DNA from: Gemmatimonadales bacterium UBA1120 | GTDB lineage: Bacteria; Gemmatimonadota; Gemmatimonadetes; Longimicrobiales; Gaopeijiaceae | Assembly: GCA_002313925.1 (NCBI GenBank) | Contig: DCAZ01000039.1 | Coordinates: 1 to 17,291 of the forward strand | Reading direction: 5' to 3' | Length of the DNA: 17,291 bases | Part shown: piece by piece, positions 6,117 through 15,196 of the stretch | Position numbering within the stretch: the stretch's first letter is position 1 | How the letters are laid out: every line of letters starts with the position of its first letter | Translations under genes and position numbers: made by a program | Notes under the pieces: generated by a model | The model's input: the letters and a program-made list of their open reading frames with translations, nothing else | The model's database searches: none | What the model was told of the DNA's origin: nothing

Positions 6117-7067
6117 TCAGTCATGCAAAAAAATCTTGCTGAAACGATTCTGTGTAAGGTGGATGGCCAGTCTCACAGCTTCCGCCATCGAGGTCGCATT
6201 GGCTGAGCTAGTTCCTGCGATATCAAAAGCAGTCCCGTGATCAGGTGATGTTCTCACAAAGGGAAGACCGAGCGTTACGTTTACACCTCTCCCGAAAGCA
6301 GCAGTTTTGAACGCTGCCATACCGACATCGTGATATGGTGCAACAACAGCATCAAAGTTTCCGGTGAGCGCACGGTAGAATACGGTGTCCGCCGGGAAAG
6401 GTCCGGCAACATTGGTACCCATTTCTCGGGCGCGCTCGATCGCGGGACTTAAGATCATGGCTTCCTCATCTCCGAACAGGCCATCATCTGACGCGTGAGG
6501 ATTAAGCCCACATATCGCGATTTGTGGGGCAACTAGGCCCCAATCACTCTGCAATGCTTCAGAGAGGAGTACGATCTGTTCAAGAAGTAACTCTTCACTA
6601 AGGAGGCTTATGGCTTCGCGAAGAGGATGATGTGTCGTCGCTAGCAATACTCTGAGCGGGCTCCCTCGATCGGTCATTTCTGCTGCCATCAGCATTCCTA
6701 CTGGGTTAGAACCAGTGAGCTTTTGGAGCATCTCAGTTTGTCCTGGTACATCCCATCCTGCAGACCGCAGAGAAGGCTTGTGTACAGGGGCAGTGACTAT
6801 TGTGTGAAACAGTCCGTCTCGTACTCCCGTGACTGCCTGCTCGATTGCCAGTGCTGCAACTTGTCCAGCGCCCTTCGGAGTTCCATCCCACGCACCAACC
6901 GCTATGAATTCGTGCTCAGATGGTACCTGGCCGCGTGTCTCTTCTGAACCTAAGAATGTTATTGAGAAGTGCTTGAGTTCAGTTTTGAGATCACGAACCG
7001 ATTGAAAGGCGACCTCAGCACCAATGCCTTGCGGATCGCCGAGAGTTATAGCGATATGAGGATACAC
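6117..7067 (-). CDS. pdxA: 4-hydroxythreonine-4-phosphate dehydrogenase
   Basis: This 316-residue cytoplasmic enzyme oxidises 4-phospho-hydroxy-L-threonine with NAD(P) in the DXP-dependent route to pyridoxal phosphate. Signatures are ITLGDPQGIGAEV (7-19), IVTAPVHK, ATTHHPLREA, ICGLNPHASDDGLFGDEE, AGPFPADTVF, APYHDVGMAAFK and RTSPDHGTAFDIAG. The metal-binding histidines expected in the family are present in the HHP, PYHD and PDHG motifs. GQTEML stands where GHTEFL is usual, and TAPVHK where TAPINK is usual; both are mild changes. The length is close to the roughly 330 residues typical of the family. The start is GTG at 7067, only 12 bases after the surA stop, with a weak GGGA before it. surA and pdxA are adjacent in E. 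coli too, so this pairing is old. Confidence 0.95.
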   Translation of the reverse strand: MYPHIAITLGDPQGIGAEVAFQSVRDLKTELKHFSITFLGSEETRGQVPSEHEFIAVGAWDGTPKGAGQVAALAIEQAVTGVRDGLFHTIVTAPVHKPSLRSAGWDVPGQTEMLQKLTGSNPVGMLMAAEMTDRGSPLRVLLATTHHPLREAISLLSEELLLEQIVLLSEALQSDWGLVAPQIAICGLNPHASDDGLFGDEEAMILSPAIERAREMGTNVAGPFPADTVFYRALTGNFDAVVAPYHDVGMAAFKTAAFGRGVNVTLGLPFVRTSPDHGTAFDIAGTSSANATSMAEAVRLAIHLTQNRFSKIFLHD

Positions 7068-7079
7068 GTGTCCCGAAGC

Positions 7080-8390
7080 TTATTGCCGGATCTCAATGTG
7101 GGTTTTGGCCCGTAGCCCTTCCAGGATTCTGGCATACTGTCTCTGTTCCTGAAGTTGTGCGGCTACTTGCCCACGTAGATCCTCAAATGTATACGCTCCT
7201 GCTTCGCGAATCTCTTCCACTTTTACGACTGCAAGCCTGACATCCCCCCTAGGAGTTTGATACTCGATTGGCCCGATCACATCGTTAGCCATCGCGGTAC
7301 TGATCACCCCGTATCCAAGTGGCAGTTGATCTATTTGATCGAACGGCACGGGGATCGTATCGGGAGCTTCTTGATCGGAGTATTGTGCAAATAATATCTC
7401 CATGGGCTCTCCGTTTTTCACTTGCTCCAGTACCACGGATGCTGTATCCCGGGCTGTCTGGACATCTGTCTCAGTCATTTCCGGCATGACGAGGATGTGT
7501 CGGCCTCTTTTCTCCCCTCCCCGAGAGCGCTCGATCTTAATGATATGGTATCCGAATTCTGTCTGGACGATGTCACTTACCTGTCCGTCCATCATCGAAA
7601 AGGCAGCATCGTCGAATTCTGCAACCATTGCACCACGCCTGAACCAGCCGAGATCTCCTCCAAGCTCGGAGCTGCCGATGTCGTCTGAGTGAAGCTGAGC
7701 GAGTTCCTCGAAATCCCCACCACTCCGGATCTCTCCAAGTACGGAGTCTGCCTCTGCGCGAGCAGCTTGCTCTGCCATCTCTGAGGGGGTTGGTTTTAAT
7801 ACAACTTGAGTAAACGTGATAATCTTAGGACGTTGCTGGAGTTGCCCTCGGGCCGCCTGGAAGGACTCAAGTAGGTCATCCTCAGACAGCTCAATTGTCG
7901 GGGCGTTCTGAAGGCTCCGTTGGAGAAAGAGTTGCTGGGTTTGCTCTTGCCTGATTTGCGTTCTGAGCAGTTCACGGTATTCAGCGAGGTTAAGCCCGTC
8001 TGTTTCAAGTGCCTGTTGTAGCGCTGATTGCCCTCCAAATTGCTGGGTAACCTCGGTGATTCTAGAAGCAACTCGATCCTCGATCTCTGATTCGTCGATC
8101 TGAAGCAGGGTATCACGCGCTGCTTCTTGTAATACCAGAGTTTGGTTGATCATCTGTTCGAGCACCTGGCTCATCATCTGGTCAAGTTCCGGGCCCGGGT
8201 CAGGTAAAGTGACCCCGTCGGACATGGCCATCCTTTGGAGCTCTTCCTGGATCTCAGTTTGCAGGATGATGGAGTCCCCTACGATCGCCATGACTCGGTC
8301 AACCACATCTTCTTCACCCAGAACCTGAGCCGTCATGAGTTCAGGGCTAATCATTAGCCCGATCGACAAGGCTATTAGTCTTCTAAACAT
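7080..8390 (-). CDS. surA: SurA-like periplasmic chaperone and peptidyl-prolyl isomerase
   Basis: This 436-residue periplasmic protein would chaperone outer-membrane proteins on the way to the Bam complex. A signal peptide covers about 1-22 (LIALSIGLMISPELMTAQ). The SurA N-domain follows, starting VDRVMAIVGDSIILQTEI (30-47) and running to about 185. Parvulin domain one (about 188-290) looks complete: ITFTQVVLKP, FEELAQLHSDD, GGDLGWFRRGAMV and TEFGYHIIKIE. Parvulin domain two (about 297-405, GRHILVMPEM) lacks the GGDLG and FGYHII motifs and is probably inactive. In E. coli SurA the second domain is the active one, so the roles look swapped. The C-terminal helix follows (FEDLRGQVAAQLQEQRQ). ATG 8390 has only GGAT before it. 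It sits 58 bases after the PPIase lipoprotein gene. Confidence 0.9.
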   Translation of the reverse strand: MFRRLIALSIGLMISPELMTAQVLGEEDVVDRVMAIVGDSIILQTEIQEELQRMAMSDGVTLPDPGPELDQMMSQVLEQMINQTLVLQEAARDTLLQIDESEIEDRVASRITEVTQQFGGQSALQQALETDGLNLAEYRELLRTQIRQEQTQQLFLQRSLQNAPTIELSEDDLLESFQAARGQLQQRPKIITFTQVVLKPTPSEMAEQAARAEADSVLGEIRSGGDFEELAQLHSDDIGSSELGGDLGWFRRGAMVAEFDDAAFSMMDGQVSDIVQTEFGYHIIKIERSRGGEKRGRHILVMPEMTETDVQTARDTASVVLEQVKNGEPMEILFAQYSDQEAPDTIPVPFDQIDQLPLGYGVISTAMANDVIGPIEYQTPRGDVRLAVVKVEEIREAGAYTFEDLRGQVAAQLQEQRQYARILEGLRAKTHIEIRQ

Positions 8391-8448
8391 AATCCGTCGT
8401 AACCCGTCACACTGTCTGAAGGTCCGGACATCTGACCCCTTCTCCTCA

Positions 8449-9897
8449 TTAGTTCAATGTGTCCGGAACAAGATTCGGTACTTCTGTTCCCTCTTCCACG
8501 ATAGATGGGCTCCGGTTCGCACGAAGCTGTCCGAGACGAAGGATAGCCTGACCGACCCCTCTGTCTGATATATAGGGGGATGTACGTTGCTCTAGTTGAA
8601 AGCCGATTGCTCCAAGGTCAATAACTTCTGTAGCCCCAGTTAAGACATTGGCTATCGCCTCTAATACGGCCCGTGAGAGAGCCTGTTCAGTGGGTTCCCC
8701 AGGTGCTCTATCGAGTTCGATAAAGCGAAGGGCCCGAGCTGCAGAACGGAGTTGGTTACGAGCCCCGATAGCCATGGAGTCCAGAACCTCTCTCTCAGGC
8801 TCGAGTCCGGATGCCTTGGCTTCAGCCACAAGAAGTTCACGCTGCACAAGGCCGAGTAGGAACTGATTGAGCTGCTCATCGGTCCCTGTGACTACTTGTT
8901 CTTGGAAGTCTGGACTCTGTGCCTGGAGAACAAGCTGAACTTCCGTCACTGTGAGTTCACCACCCGAGTACTCGAATACGGGGCGTCGTCCAGCCCGTCC
9001 TGAGAGTCTGGTCGCCGGATTATCGGCTATCTCGCGCACCACAACATAGGCATTTTCAGTCGATTGAGGCTCCGCACCTTGTTGAATACTTGCTACAAAA
9101 GTCGATTCAGCCCGCAGGAATCGCTGTGTCTGAATACGATTCCGGAGACCCGCCACAACCTCCTCAAAATTTTGGGTCCTCAACTGTTCAAGCCTTATTA
9201 GGTGGACGCCGAATTGAGTTTCTACAGGACCCGTCATTTCACCCGGAGACAGGGTGAGGACCGCCTCCTCAAATGGCTGGACCATTTCCCCTCGCCCGAA
9301 GAATCCAAGATCACCTCCGACGGCTCCTGATCCACGGTCCTGGCTGTATTGAGTCGCCAATGTACCGAAAAGCTCACCAGATTCGATTCGATTTCGGATA
9401 GCCAAGATCTCCGCTCGCACGGAATCCTGTTGAGTGAGGGTAGCTTGAGGCGGATACTGGAGGAGTATATGACTAGCACGGATTTCGAGTTCCGGGTCTT
9501 CGGCGGCGTAGATTTCCTCCAACTCTAGATCGGAGATCGCTGTATCGACCTGGATCACCGAGTCACGGAGTTGAAGTATCATTACTTGGTATACTTGTTG
9601 GCGTAATAGTTCGTCGAAGTCGAGAAAAGCGAGAGTTGTATCCTCCGCAACAGCATCACCCAGTAGTGTGTAGTCAATCCAGAGTTCTGCAACCTGCTGG
9701 ATCACTGAAGCCTGTGCTGGCAAACGCTCTTCATTGATAAGAAGATTCACTACTTCTTCAACAGAGAGGTCATAGTCTCCGACACGCGCAACAACACCGT
9801 CCTCCGACTCAGGTGCGGTACATCCTGTTGTCACAATGAGCAGTGTAACAAACATCCTCTGTGTCCATCGCTTCTGCATCAATAAGACTTGCCTCAC
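8449..9897 (-). CDS. SurA/PrsA-like parvulin lipoprotein
   Basis: This 482-residue exported isomerase is probably lipid-anchored: the hydrophobic segment FVTLLIVTTGC ends in Cys26. An N-terminal SurA_N-like helical part (33-135) begins GVVARVGDYDLSVEEVVNLL. One parvulin domain spans about 138-238 (IRASHILLQYPP, GGDLGFFGRGEMV, TQFGVHLIRLEQL). The last 240 residues are helical and contain a second SurA_N-like stretch (GELTVTEVQLVLQAQ, LGLVQRELLVAEAKASGLEP), so the chaperone module may be duplicated around the isomerase. GTG at 9897 is preferred over ATG at 9879 because AGGAGA lies four bases before it. It lies between mfd (22 bases upstream) and surA (58 bases downstream), so two parvulins are made in tandem, one anchored and one soluble. 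Confidence 0.86.
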   Translation of the reverse strand: MRQVLLMQKRWTQRMFVTLLIVTTGCTAPESEDGVVARVGDYDLSVEEVVNLLINEERLPAQASVIQQVAELWIDYTLLGDAVAEDTTLAFLDFDELLRQQVYQVMILQLRDSVIQVDTAISDLELEEIYAAEDPELEIRASHILLQYPPQATLTQQDSVRAEILAIRNRIESGELFGTLATQYSQDRGSGAVGGDLGFFGRGEMVQPFEEAVLTLSPGEMTGPVETQFGVHLIRLEQLRTQNFEEVVAGLRNRIQTQRFLRAESTFVASIQQGAEPQSTENAYVVVREIADNPATRLSGRAGRRPVFEYSGGELTVTEVQLVLQAQSPDFQEQVVTGTDEQLNQFLLGLVQRELLVAEAKASGLEPEREVLDSMAIGARNQLRSAARALRFIELDRAPGEPTEQALSRAVLEAIANVLTGATEVIDLGAIGFQLEQRTSPYISDRGVGQAILRLGQLRANRSPSIVEEGTEVPNLVPDTLN

Positions 9898-9919
9898 CGG
9901 TTCTCCTGTGTATATAGCG

Positions 9920-12900
9920 TCATGCAGCGGCGGAGTCTGCAGAACTCAGTGCCGCCAGGGCTAGCGTGACTGTTTCGAGAATTGGATCTGCTCCCGTCTG
10001 GTAAAGCAACAGTGAAAGCGGTGTAATCCGGTGCACCTCAAGTTCTGCCTGTCGCTGTCTCAAGGGCCCCTCTAATACAGCCATTCTGGGAACAATCCCC
10101 TCACGAAAACTCACCCGGGCTGAATCCTTATTCACTATAACGCGCTCCACCCCGATACTGCGCCCTAAGATACGCAACACGCTAGCATCGAGAAGACGTG
10201 CAGTTTCGGGCGGCAGTGACCCGAATCGATCTGCCAATTCAAGTCGAATGGCTTCGATTTCAGTTTGACCTCCTGCTCTTGAGAGTTTGCGGTAAAAATG
10301 AAGCTTCTGTGTCGAGTCGGAAATATACCCTTCCGGTAAATATGCAGGTCCTCTTAGTGACACGTCAGGTTCTGGCCATTCCTGCTGCTCGTTGCCGTTC
10401 TGGAGCCGCTTAACCGTCCTCTTGAGTAGCCGCATGTAGGTATCAAGACCAACCTGTTGGGCAAAGCCTGACTGTTCCGCTCCAAGCAAATTTCCTGCGC
10501 CTCTTAACTCTAAATCACGTAGCGCGATAGAATATCCGGAGCCCAATTCTGTATAGTGCTCAAGGACAGTCAGTCGTTTTCGTGCTTCCGTGCTAAGGTC
10601 ATCAGGAACCAGCAGGTAACAGTATGCCCGGCGATCAGATCGACCGACCCGTCCACGGATTTGATAGAGTTGGGAAAGCCCGAATCTGTCAGCTCTGTCA
10701 ACGATGAGTGTGTTGGCATTTTGAACATCTAGCCCGTTCTCAATAATCGAAGAGCATACGAGTACATCAAGCGCACCTTCGACAAAGGAACGCATCACTT
10801 TATCGAGTTCACGGCCACTCATCTGGCCGTGCGCCACCCCGATTTTGGCTTCAGGTATAAGGGCCTGTAGTTCCTCGGCTGTCGTGTAGATTGTTTCTAC
10901 CCTGTTGTGGAGGAAGAAGGCTTGGCCACCGCGGTCTAACTCACGGTGCAGTGCCTCTGTGATTAGTTGGTCGGTCCATCCGACCACACTAGTCATGATC
11001 GAGATGCGATCCCGGGGAGGAGTTTGGATGAGTGAAAGGTCGCGGATACCTGAGAGTGATAGATGCAGGGTTCTGGGGATCGGGGTAGCAGACAGCGATA
11101 AGATATCAATCGAGGCCCTCAATCCTGTCAAACGCTCCTTATGACTTACCCCGAATCGTTGTTCTTCATCAATGATGAGGAGGCCGAGATCACTAAAATC
11201 AACATCTTTAGATAACAGGCGGTGGGTACCGACCACGATATCCACCTGACCGTTTGCAAGTCCTAAAAGTATCTCCTTTTGCTCCTTGGAGGACCTGAAC
11301 CGACTGAGGGCACCAACCTTCACTGGGTAATCCGCTAATCGTTCTGCAAACGTGTGCCTGTGCTGCTCAACGAGTATGGTAGTGGGAGCTAATACCGCTA
11401 CTTGCTTGCCATCCTGAACTGCCTTGAAAGCAGCACGCACAGCAACCTCCGTTTTACCATATCCCACATCTCCGCAAATGAGGCGGTCCATCGGGCGATG
11501 TGACTCCATGTCCCGCTTCACATGGATTGTTGCTTTTTCCTGATCTGGAGTGTCTTCATAAAGGAATGAGGATTCCATCTCTGTCTGCCATTGGGTGTCT
11601 TCTGAGAAGCGGAAACCGTTTGCAGACTGGCGTCTTGCGTAGAGCTCTAGAAGCTTGACCGTCATCTCTTCAAGAGAGCGCTCCGTCTTATTGCGCACTG
11701 TGTTCCAGCGTTTCCCCCCGATACGGTGGAGTGATGGTGGTTTGGCGTCCTCTGACTCACCAACCCAACGCTCAACTAAATCAAGGCGATAGACAGGAAG
11801 CCTAAGAACTTCCCCTCCCGCATACTCGATGGCTAGTGCCTCTAATTTCTGGCCTGAGATTTCTAGAAGTTCGAGCCCCCTGAATCTGCCGACACCATGA
11901 TCCATGTGAACCAGGTAGTCCCCTGGCTTGATCTGAGCCAGGCTCTCTAGTGCGACCGAGCCCCGGAAGCGCCGACTTTTTCGAAGACGTTTCGTGCGCC
12001 GGAAGATTTCATGATCATTTAGGACTCGGAGTCGCCTTTCACCACAGGTCAGCTCAAACCCACTGGACAGGGATCCAATGCCCAGGCTTGTATTAGAAGG
12101 GATTCGCGGTACTCCCCCAAGAATCTCTTCTAGTCTCTGAAGTTGCCCGTCATTGTCACAGAGTAAGAGCGTTTCCTGACCCTGGGCTTGTCCCTCTCGT
12201 AGGTACGCCTCCAAGCGTCCCATATCTCGATCAATCTCTGGAGGTGGCTTTGACTCAAGTACTGTGCTGGAATCCCTTCCGACGCTGAGATGGAGGTGAG
12301 CATATTTCTCCAGTCGTTGGGAGAACTCATTGGGGTGCAGGAAGAGCGTTTCTGGTAAAGACGGGGTCTCGCCGGATTGGATTAGATCTTCGTGTAGTGT
12401 CGTTACCCGTGTCCAGGTTCTAGCCACCTCATCTTCAATACTCCAGTCACCGATCTGGGTGATTAGCGCATCTGCCGGCAATAACTCGAGGAGGGATCTT
12501 GATACTCTTTTATCTGTGTCTTCACTCAGGCGCTGGAAGGTTACAGGTAACACGTGAGTCTCTTCTAGTTCGTACGTTGAACGCTGGTCAGAGATATTGA
12601 AGCTTCTTATCGAGGCGACCTCGTCACCCCAGAACTCGATACGTACAGGTTCGCCTGCGGCAACGGAAAACACGTCTAAGATTCCACCACGAACTGCGAA
12701 TTGGCCGACCTCTTCAACCAGAGGCGCCTGGATGAAACCCTTCTGCTCGAGGAAACCGCGGATCGCCGAGAAGTTGGCTTGTTCTCCAACTCGGATTGTT
12801 CGACGGAATCCCGCTAATTTTGATGGGATTGCGGCACGTTCCTGTAAGGCCCTGGGGGTTGTCACTAAGATCTGAGTGCGGCCTGAGAAAAGTGCCTCGA

Positions 12901-13234
12901 TAGCTTCTACACGTAGGCCATCAATTTCCAATTGTGGTTCGGAGTCCTCGTATGGAAGTGCTTCTCTCTGAGGATAGAAATGACAGGTATCAGGGGTGGT
13001 GACTACCAAATCAAGATCAGTCTCCACAGAAATAGCGTCAGAGGGGGTTCGGGCCAATGCAACAAAGACCTGATTGGGGCAGCATTCATTCAGGGTTGCC
13101 AATGTGAGAGGGCCGAGGGAACCGTGCACTCCTCCAAGCTGTTTTTGCGTACCGGGAGAAGGGAGCCCGTGTGCCAACTCAAGGATGGTGGGGCAGGATC
13201 CGATAGTTGTGAGGATCGGGTTAGACCGACGCAT
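9920..13234 (-). CDS. mfd: Transcription-repair coupling factor
   Basis: This 1104-residue cytoplasmic DNA translocase would remove RNA polymerase stalled at DNA lesions and recruit UvrA. An N-terminal UvrB-homology region covers about 20-340. The RNA-polymerase-interacting domain follows around HMDHGVGRFRGLE (from His443). The RecG-like motor has Walker A GDVGYGKT (588-595, Lys594), DEEQ (689-692), LSATPIPRTLHLSLSG and QIRGRVGRSDRR (from Gln858). The C-terminal TRCF domain (LPEGYISDSTQKLHFYRKL) follows. The frame stays open upstream to 13399, but that extra part lies inside the preceding gene and is unlike Mfd. ATG at 13234 fits the family and overlaps the BatA-like gene's stop as TGATG, which suggests coupled translation. 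The E. coli protein has 1148 residues. Confidence 0.96.
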   Translation of the reverse strand: MRRSNPILTTIGSCPTILELAHGLPSPGTQKQLGGVHGSLGPLTLATLNECCPNQVFVALARTPSDAISVETDLDLVVTTPDTCHFYPQREALPYEDSEPQLEIDGLRVEAIEALFSGRTQILVTTPRALQERAAIPSKLAGFRRTIRVGEQANFSAIRGFLEQKGFIQAPLVEEVGQFAVRGGILDVFSVAAGEPVRIEFWGDEVASIRSFNISDQRSTYELEETHVLPVTFQRLSEDTDKRVSRSLLELLPADALITQIGDWSIEDEVARTWTRVTTLHEDLIQSGETPSLPETLFLHPNEFSQRLEKYAHLHLSVGRDSSTVLESKPPPEIDRDMGRLEAYLREGQAQGQETLLLCDNDGQLQRLEEILGGVPRIPSNTSLGIGSLSSGFELTCGERRLRVLNDHEIFRRTKRLRKSRRFRGSVALESLAQIKPGDYLVHMDHGVGRFRGLELLEISGQKLEALAIEYAGGEVLRLPVYRLDLVERWVGESEDAKPPSLHRIGGKRWNTVRNKTERSLEEMTVKLLELYARRQSANGFRFSEDTQWQTEMESSFLYEDTPDQEKATIHVKRDMESHRPMDRLICGDVGYGKTEVAVRAAFKAVQDGKQVAVLAPTTILVEQHRHTFAERLADYPVKVGALSRFRSSKEQKEILLGLANGQVDIVVGTHRLLSKDVDFSDLGLLIIDEEQRFGVSHKERLTGLRASIDILSLSATPIPRTLHLSLSGIRDLSLIQTPPRDRISIMTSVVGWTDQLITEALHRELDRGGQAFFLHNRVETIYTTAEELQALIPEAKIGVAHGQMSGRELDKVMRSFVEGALDVLVCSSIIENGLDVQNANTLIVDRADRFGLSQLYQIRGRVGRSDRRAYCYLLVPDDLSTEARKRLTVLEHYTELGSGYSIALRDLELRGAGNLLGAEQSGFAQQVGLDTYMRLLKRTVKRLQNGNEQQEWPEPDVSLRGPAYLPEGYISDSTQKLHFYRKLSRAGGQTEIEAIRLELADRFGSLPPETARLLDASVLRILGRSIGVERVIVNKDSARVSFREGIVPRMAVLEGPLRQRQAELEVHRITPLSLLLYQTGADPILETVTLALAALSSADSAAA

Positions 13235-15174
13235 CAAGAGCGGGGTTTGACGAGGTGTTGGTTTGTTCGAGTTACCCCTGTGTCCACTCGCCCAGCAGAA
13301 GCAACCAGTGACTCGATAACTAGCAGAATGATGGTCATCAGAAGCAGCGGCCACCACAACTCTGGACCTTGGCGTTGTCCGAAAACCTCTCGTGACCACT
13401 CCGTCCTATCATTTGCTGGCCTTGCTCGTTCACCAATTTGTGTCAAAATCGCCTCGGGACTCAGCTTCTCGAGTCTGGACTCGGCAATCGGAGAATTCAG
13501 GGCTACCACGTCGAGAATGGCATCAGAATTCAAGAAATCGTAGAAGCCTACCTTACTTGTCCCACGTACCACGCGTGTGCCATCGATCTCAAACTCCTCT
13601 CCATGGGGAAAGCGCACATGTGTAGCCTCTCGGGGGGCTGACAACTCATCTCCAGCTTCATAATCGGTATGGCCCATGCCAGTTCCGGCCCACTCATTCG
13701 CTACCCAATCGATGAACCGGATCATCCCGGTTGACACTGGTAAGCTTGTAGATGAGACATCTAGAGCAGAAGCGACTAGAAGGTAGGACCGTCCGCGGGC
13801 GTCCGTGCCTTGCACGGCCCAGGCTTCGTTCGATACTTCTGCCAAGGTCTGAGATGGTGCTTCCAAATCATCAGACAGCTCGAGATCGTACCAGCGTTCG
13901 ACCCGAACATTTTCTAAGGGGTTAGGTAGATCACGGCCACCTAATATTGCAGATCCCGTTCTAGGACGAGCACTGTATCTCCAGGGAATTCCTTCGTTTG
14001 CAAGCCGACGATTTAAGCCAGGAAGCAGAGTGGGATCAGAGGGTGGTGTAACAAGCACCGACGCACTTAATGGAAGGATATCTAAGCTCACTCCCATCCC
14101 TGTGATCAACACCTCTGCTTCCCTAGGGGAGACAGATCTCAAGCGGTCCGCTGATTCAAGAACGGAGATTGCTTCAGCTGCGAACAATCCGATATCACCA
14201 GTGGTCGCTACTCTGGGAGCAGGACGGGAGTGGTAAGCAAAGTATCGGCGGTCGTCCGTCCTAAGTGCGTCTGGATCTGCGTCGACATAACCCCGAATCC
14301 AGCCACTAGCATTCGCAGCTAGTGTGGTTGCACTAGCCGAGCCTGGGGGTACCTGAGTCACCCCTCGCATTTGCTCGTTGACGATGAGGCGAATCGATAG
14401 AGGTGTAGTATCGTTGGGGTTTTCAAGCGCATAGACCGTTATCTCCGTCTTGTCTCCCTCTAACGGTGGGAGGCCACCTCCGACCGAGACCCCAGTGATT
14501 GCATGGTTTTGCGAAAGACGTTGTCTTGAAGACCAAACCACTACTGGTATATCACCTGCTGGACTTTCACCGCGAGCGGGAAATGCGGAAGCCTGCAGAT
14601 CCGAAATCAGGTGGATCTCACGGTGTTCAAAAGGCGCAGTGCGAAGGATCCCTGCAGCACGTTTTAGGGAGCCAGCAAGATCGCCTCGTGCGTCACTGGT
14701 TTCCGTGTTCTCTACTATCGCGCGGGCTTCGCTAGTGCCTCCTGGGAAAGATGGTAGCCAAGGTTCTCCGGCTCTCAGGACCCAGAACTGATCCTCGGTC
14801 GAAGAAGCTTCGAGTGAGGTCACTGCGATCTCTTTCAGTTCGTCTAGAACCCTAGACTCTCCAATCACAAGCCCACTGCTCATGGAGTTATCGACTATGA
14901 GCACGACTGCTGTTGGAGGATGAGATGAGCCTCGACCTTCAATGAAAAGACGAGCCCCAGCTCCAACCAGAAAAAGCAAAACCATAATACGGATTAAGAG
15001 AAGGAGCAGTTGGCGAATCCGGATCTCCTTGGCGTGCTCACGCTCAGTCCTCTCGAGGTAGCGAAGTGCTGGAAAGCTCAGTCGGCGTGTCTTTTGACGG
15101 TGAAAGAGATGGAGGAATACTGGGACCCCGATTACGAGGCCAGCAAATAAGAATAGAGGATTCAGAAATCCCAT
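13234..15174 (-). CDS. BatA-type membrane protein with von Willebrand factor A domain
   Basis: This 646-residue inner-membrane protein starts with the BatA N-terminal domain: a first membrane segment (GFLNPLFLFAGLVIGVPVFL), a basic loop with HLFHRQKTRRLSFPAL and a second segment (about 55-73). A VWA domain follows, with the metal-dependent adhesion motif DNSMSS (Asp95, Ser97, Ser99). A long middle part (about 250-600) resembles the beta-rich and GATase-like regions of such proteins but has no clear motif. A last membrane segment is at about 606-627 (WWPLLLMTIILLVIESLVA). ATG 15174 is chosen over GTG 15177 because AGGAG lies seven bases before it. The partner DUF58 gene is 22 bases upstream. 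Such pairs usually form the Bat/MoxR-linked complex, whose role in envelope stress or protein maturation is not settled. Confidence 0.85.
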   Translation of the reverse strand: MGFLNPLFLFAGLVIGVPVFLHLFHRQKTRRLSFPALRYLERTEREHAKEIRIRQLLLLLIRIMVLLFLVGAGARLFIEGRGSSHPPTAVVLIVDNSMSSGLVIGESRVLDELKEIAVTSLEASSTEDQFWVLRAGEPWLPSFPGGTSEARAIVENTETSDARGDLAGSLKRAAGILRTAPFEHREIHLISDLQASAFPARGESPAGDIPVVVWSSRQRLSQNHAITGVSVGGGLPPLEGDKTEITVYALENPNDTTPLSIRLIVNEQMRGVTQVPPGSASATTLAANASGWIRGYVDADPDALRTDDRRYFAYHSRPAPRVATTGDIGLFAAEAISVLESADRLRSVSPREAEVLITGMGVSLDILPLSASVLVTPPSDPTLLPGLNRRLANEGIPWRYSARPRTGSAILGGRDLPNPLENVRVERWYDLELSDDLEAPSQTLAEVSNEAWAVQGTDARGRSYLLVASALDVSSTSLPVSTGMIRFIDWVANEWAGTGMGHTDYEAGDELSAPREATHVRFPHGEEFEIDGTRVVRGTSKVGFYDFLNSDAILDVVALNSPIAESRLEKLSPEAILTQIGERARPANDRTEWSREVFGQRQGPELWWPLLLMTIILLVIESLVASAGRVDTGVTRTNQHLVKPRS

Positions 15175-15196
15175 CACCGCGCTCCTGACTCCGAGT

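Noticed and set aside
12932..13543. A 203-codon plus-strand open frame across the mfd/BatA junction
   Set aside because: It is antisense to two well-supported genes and has no domain-like pattern.
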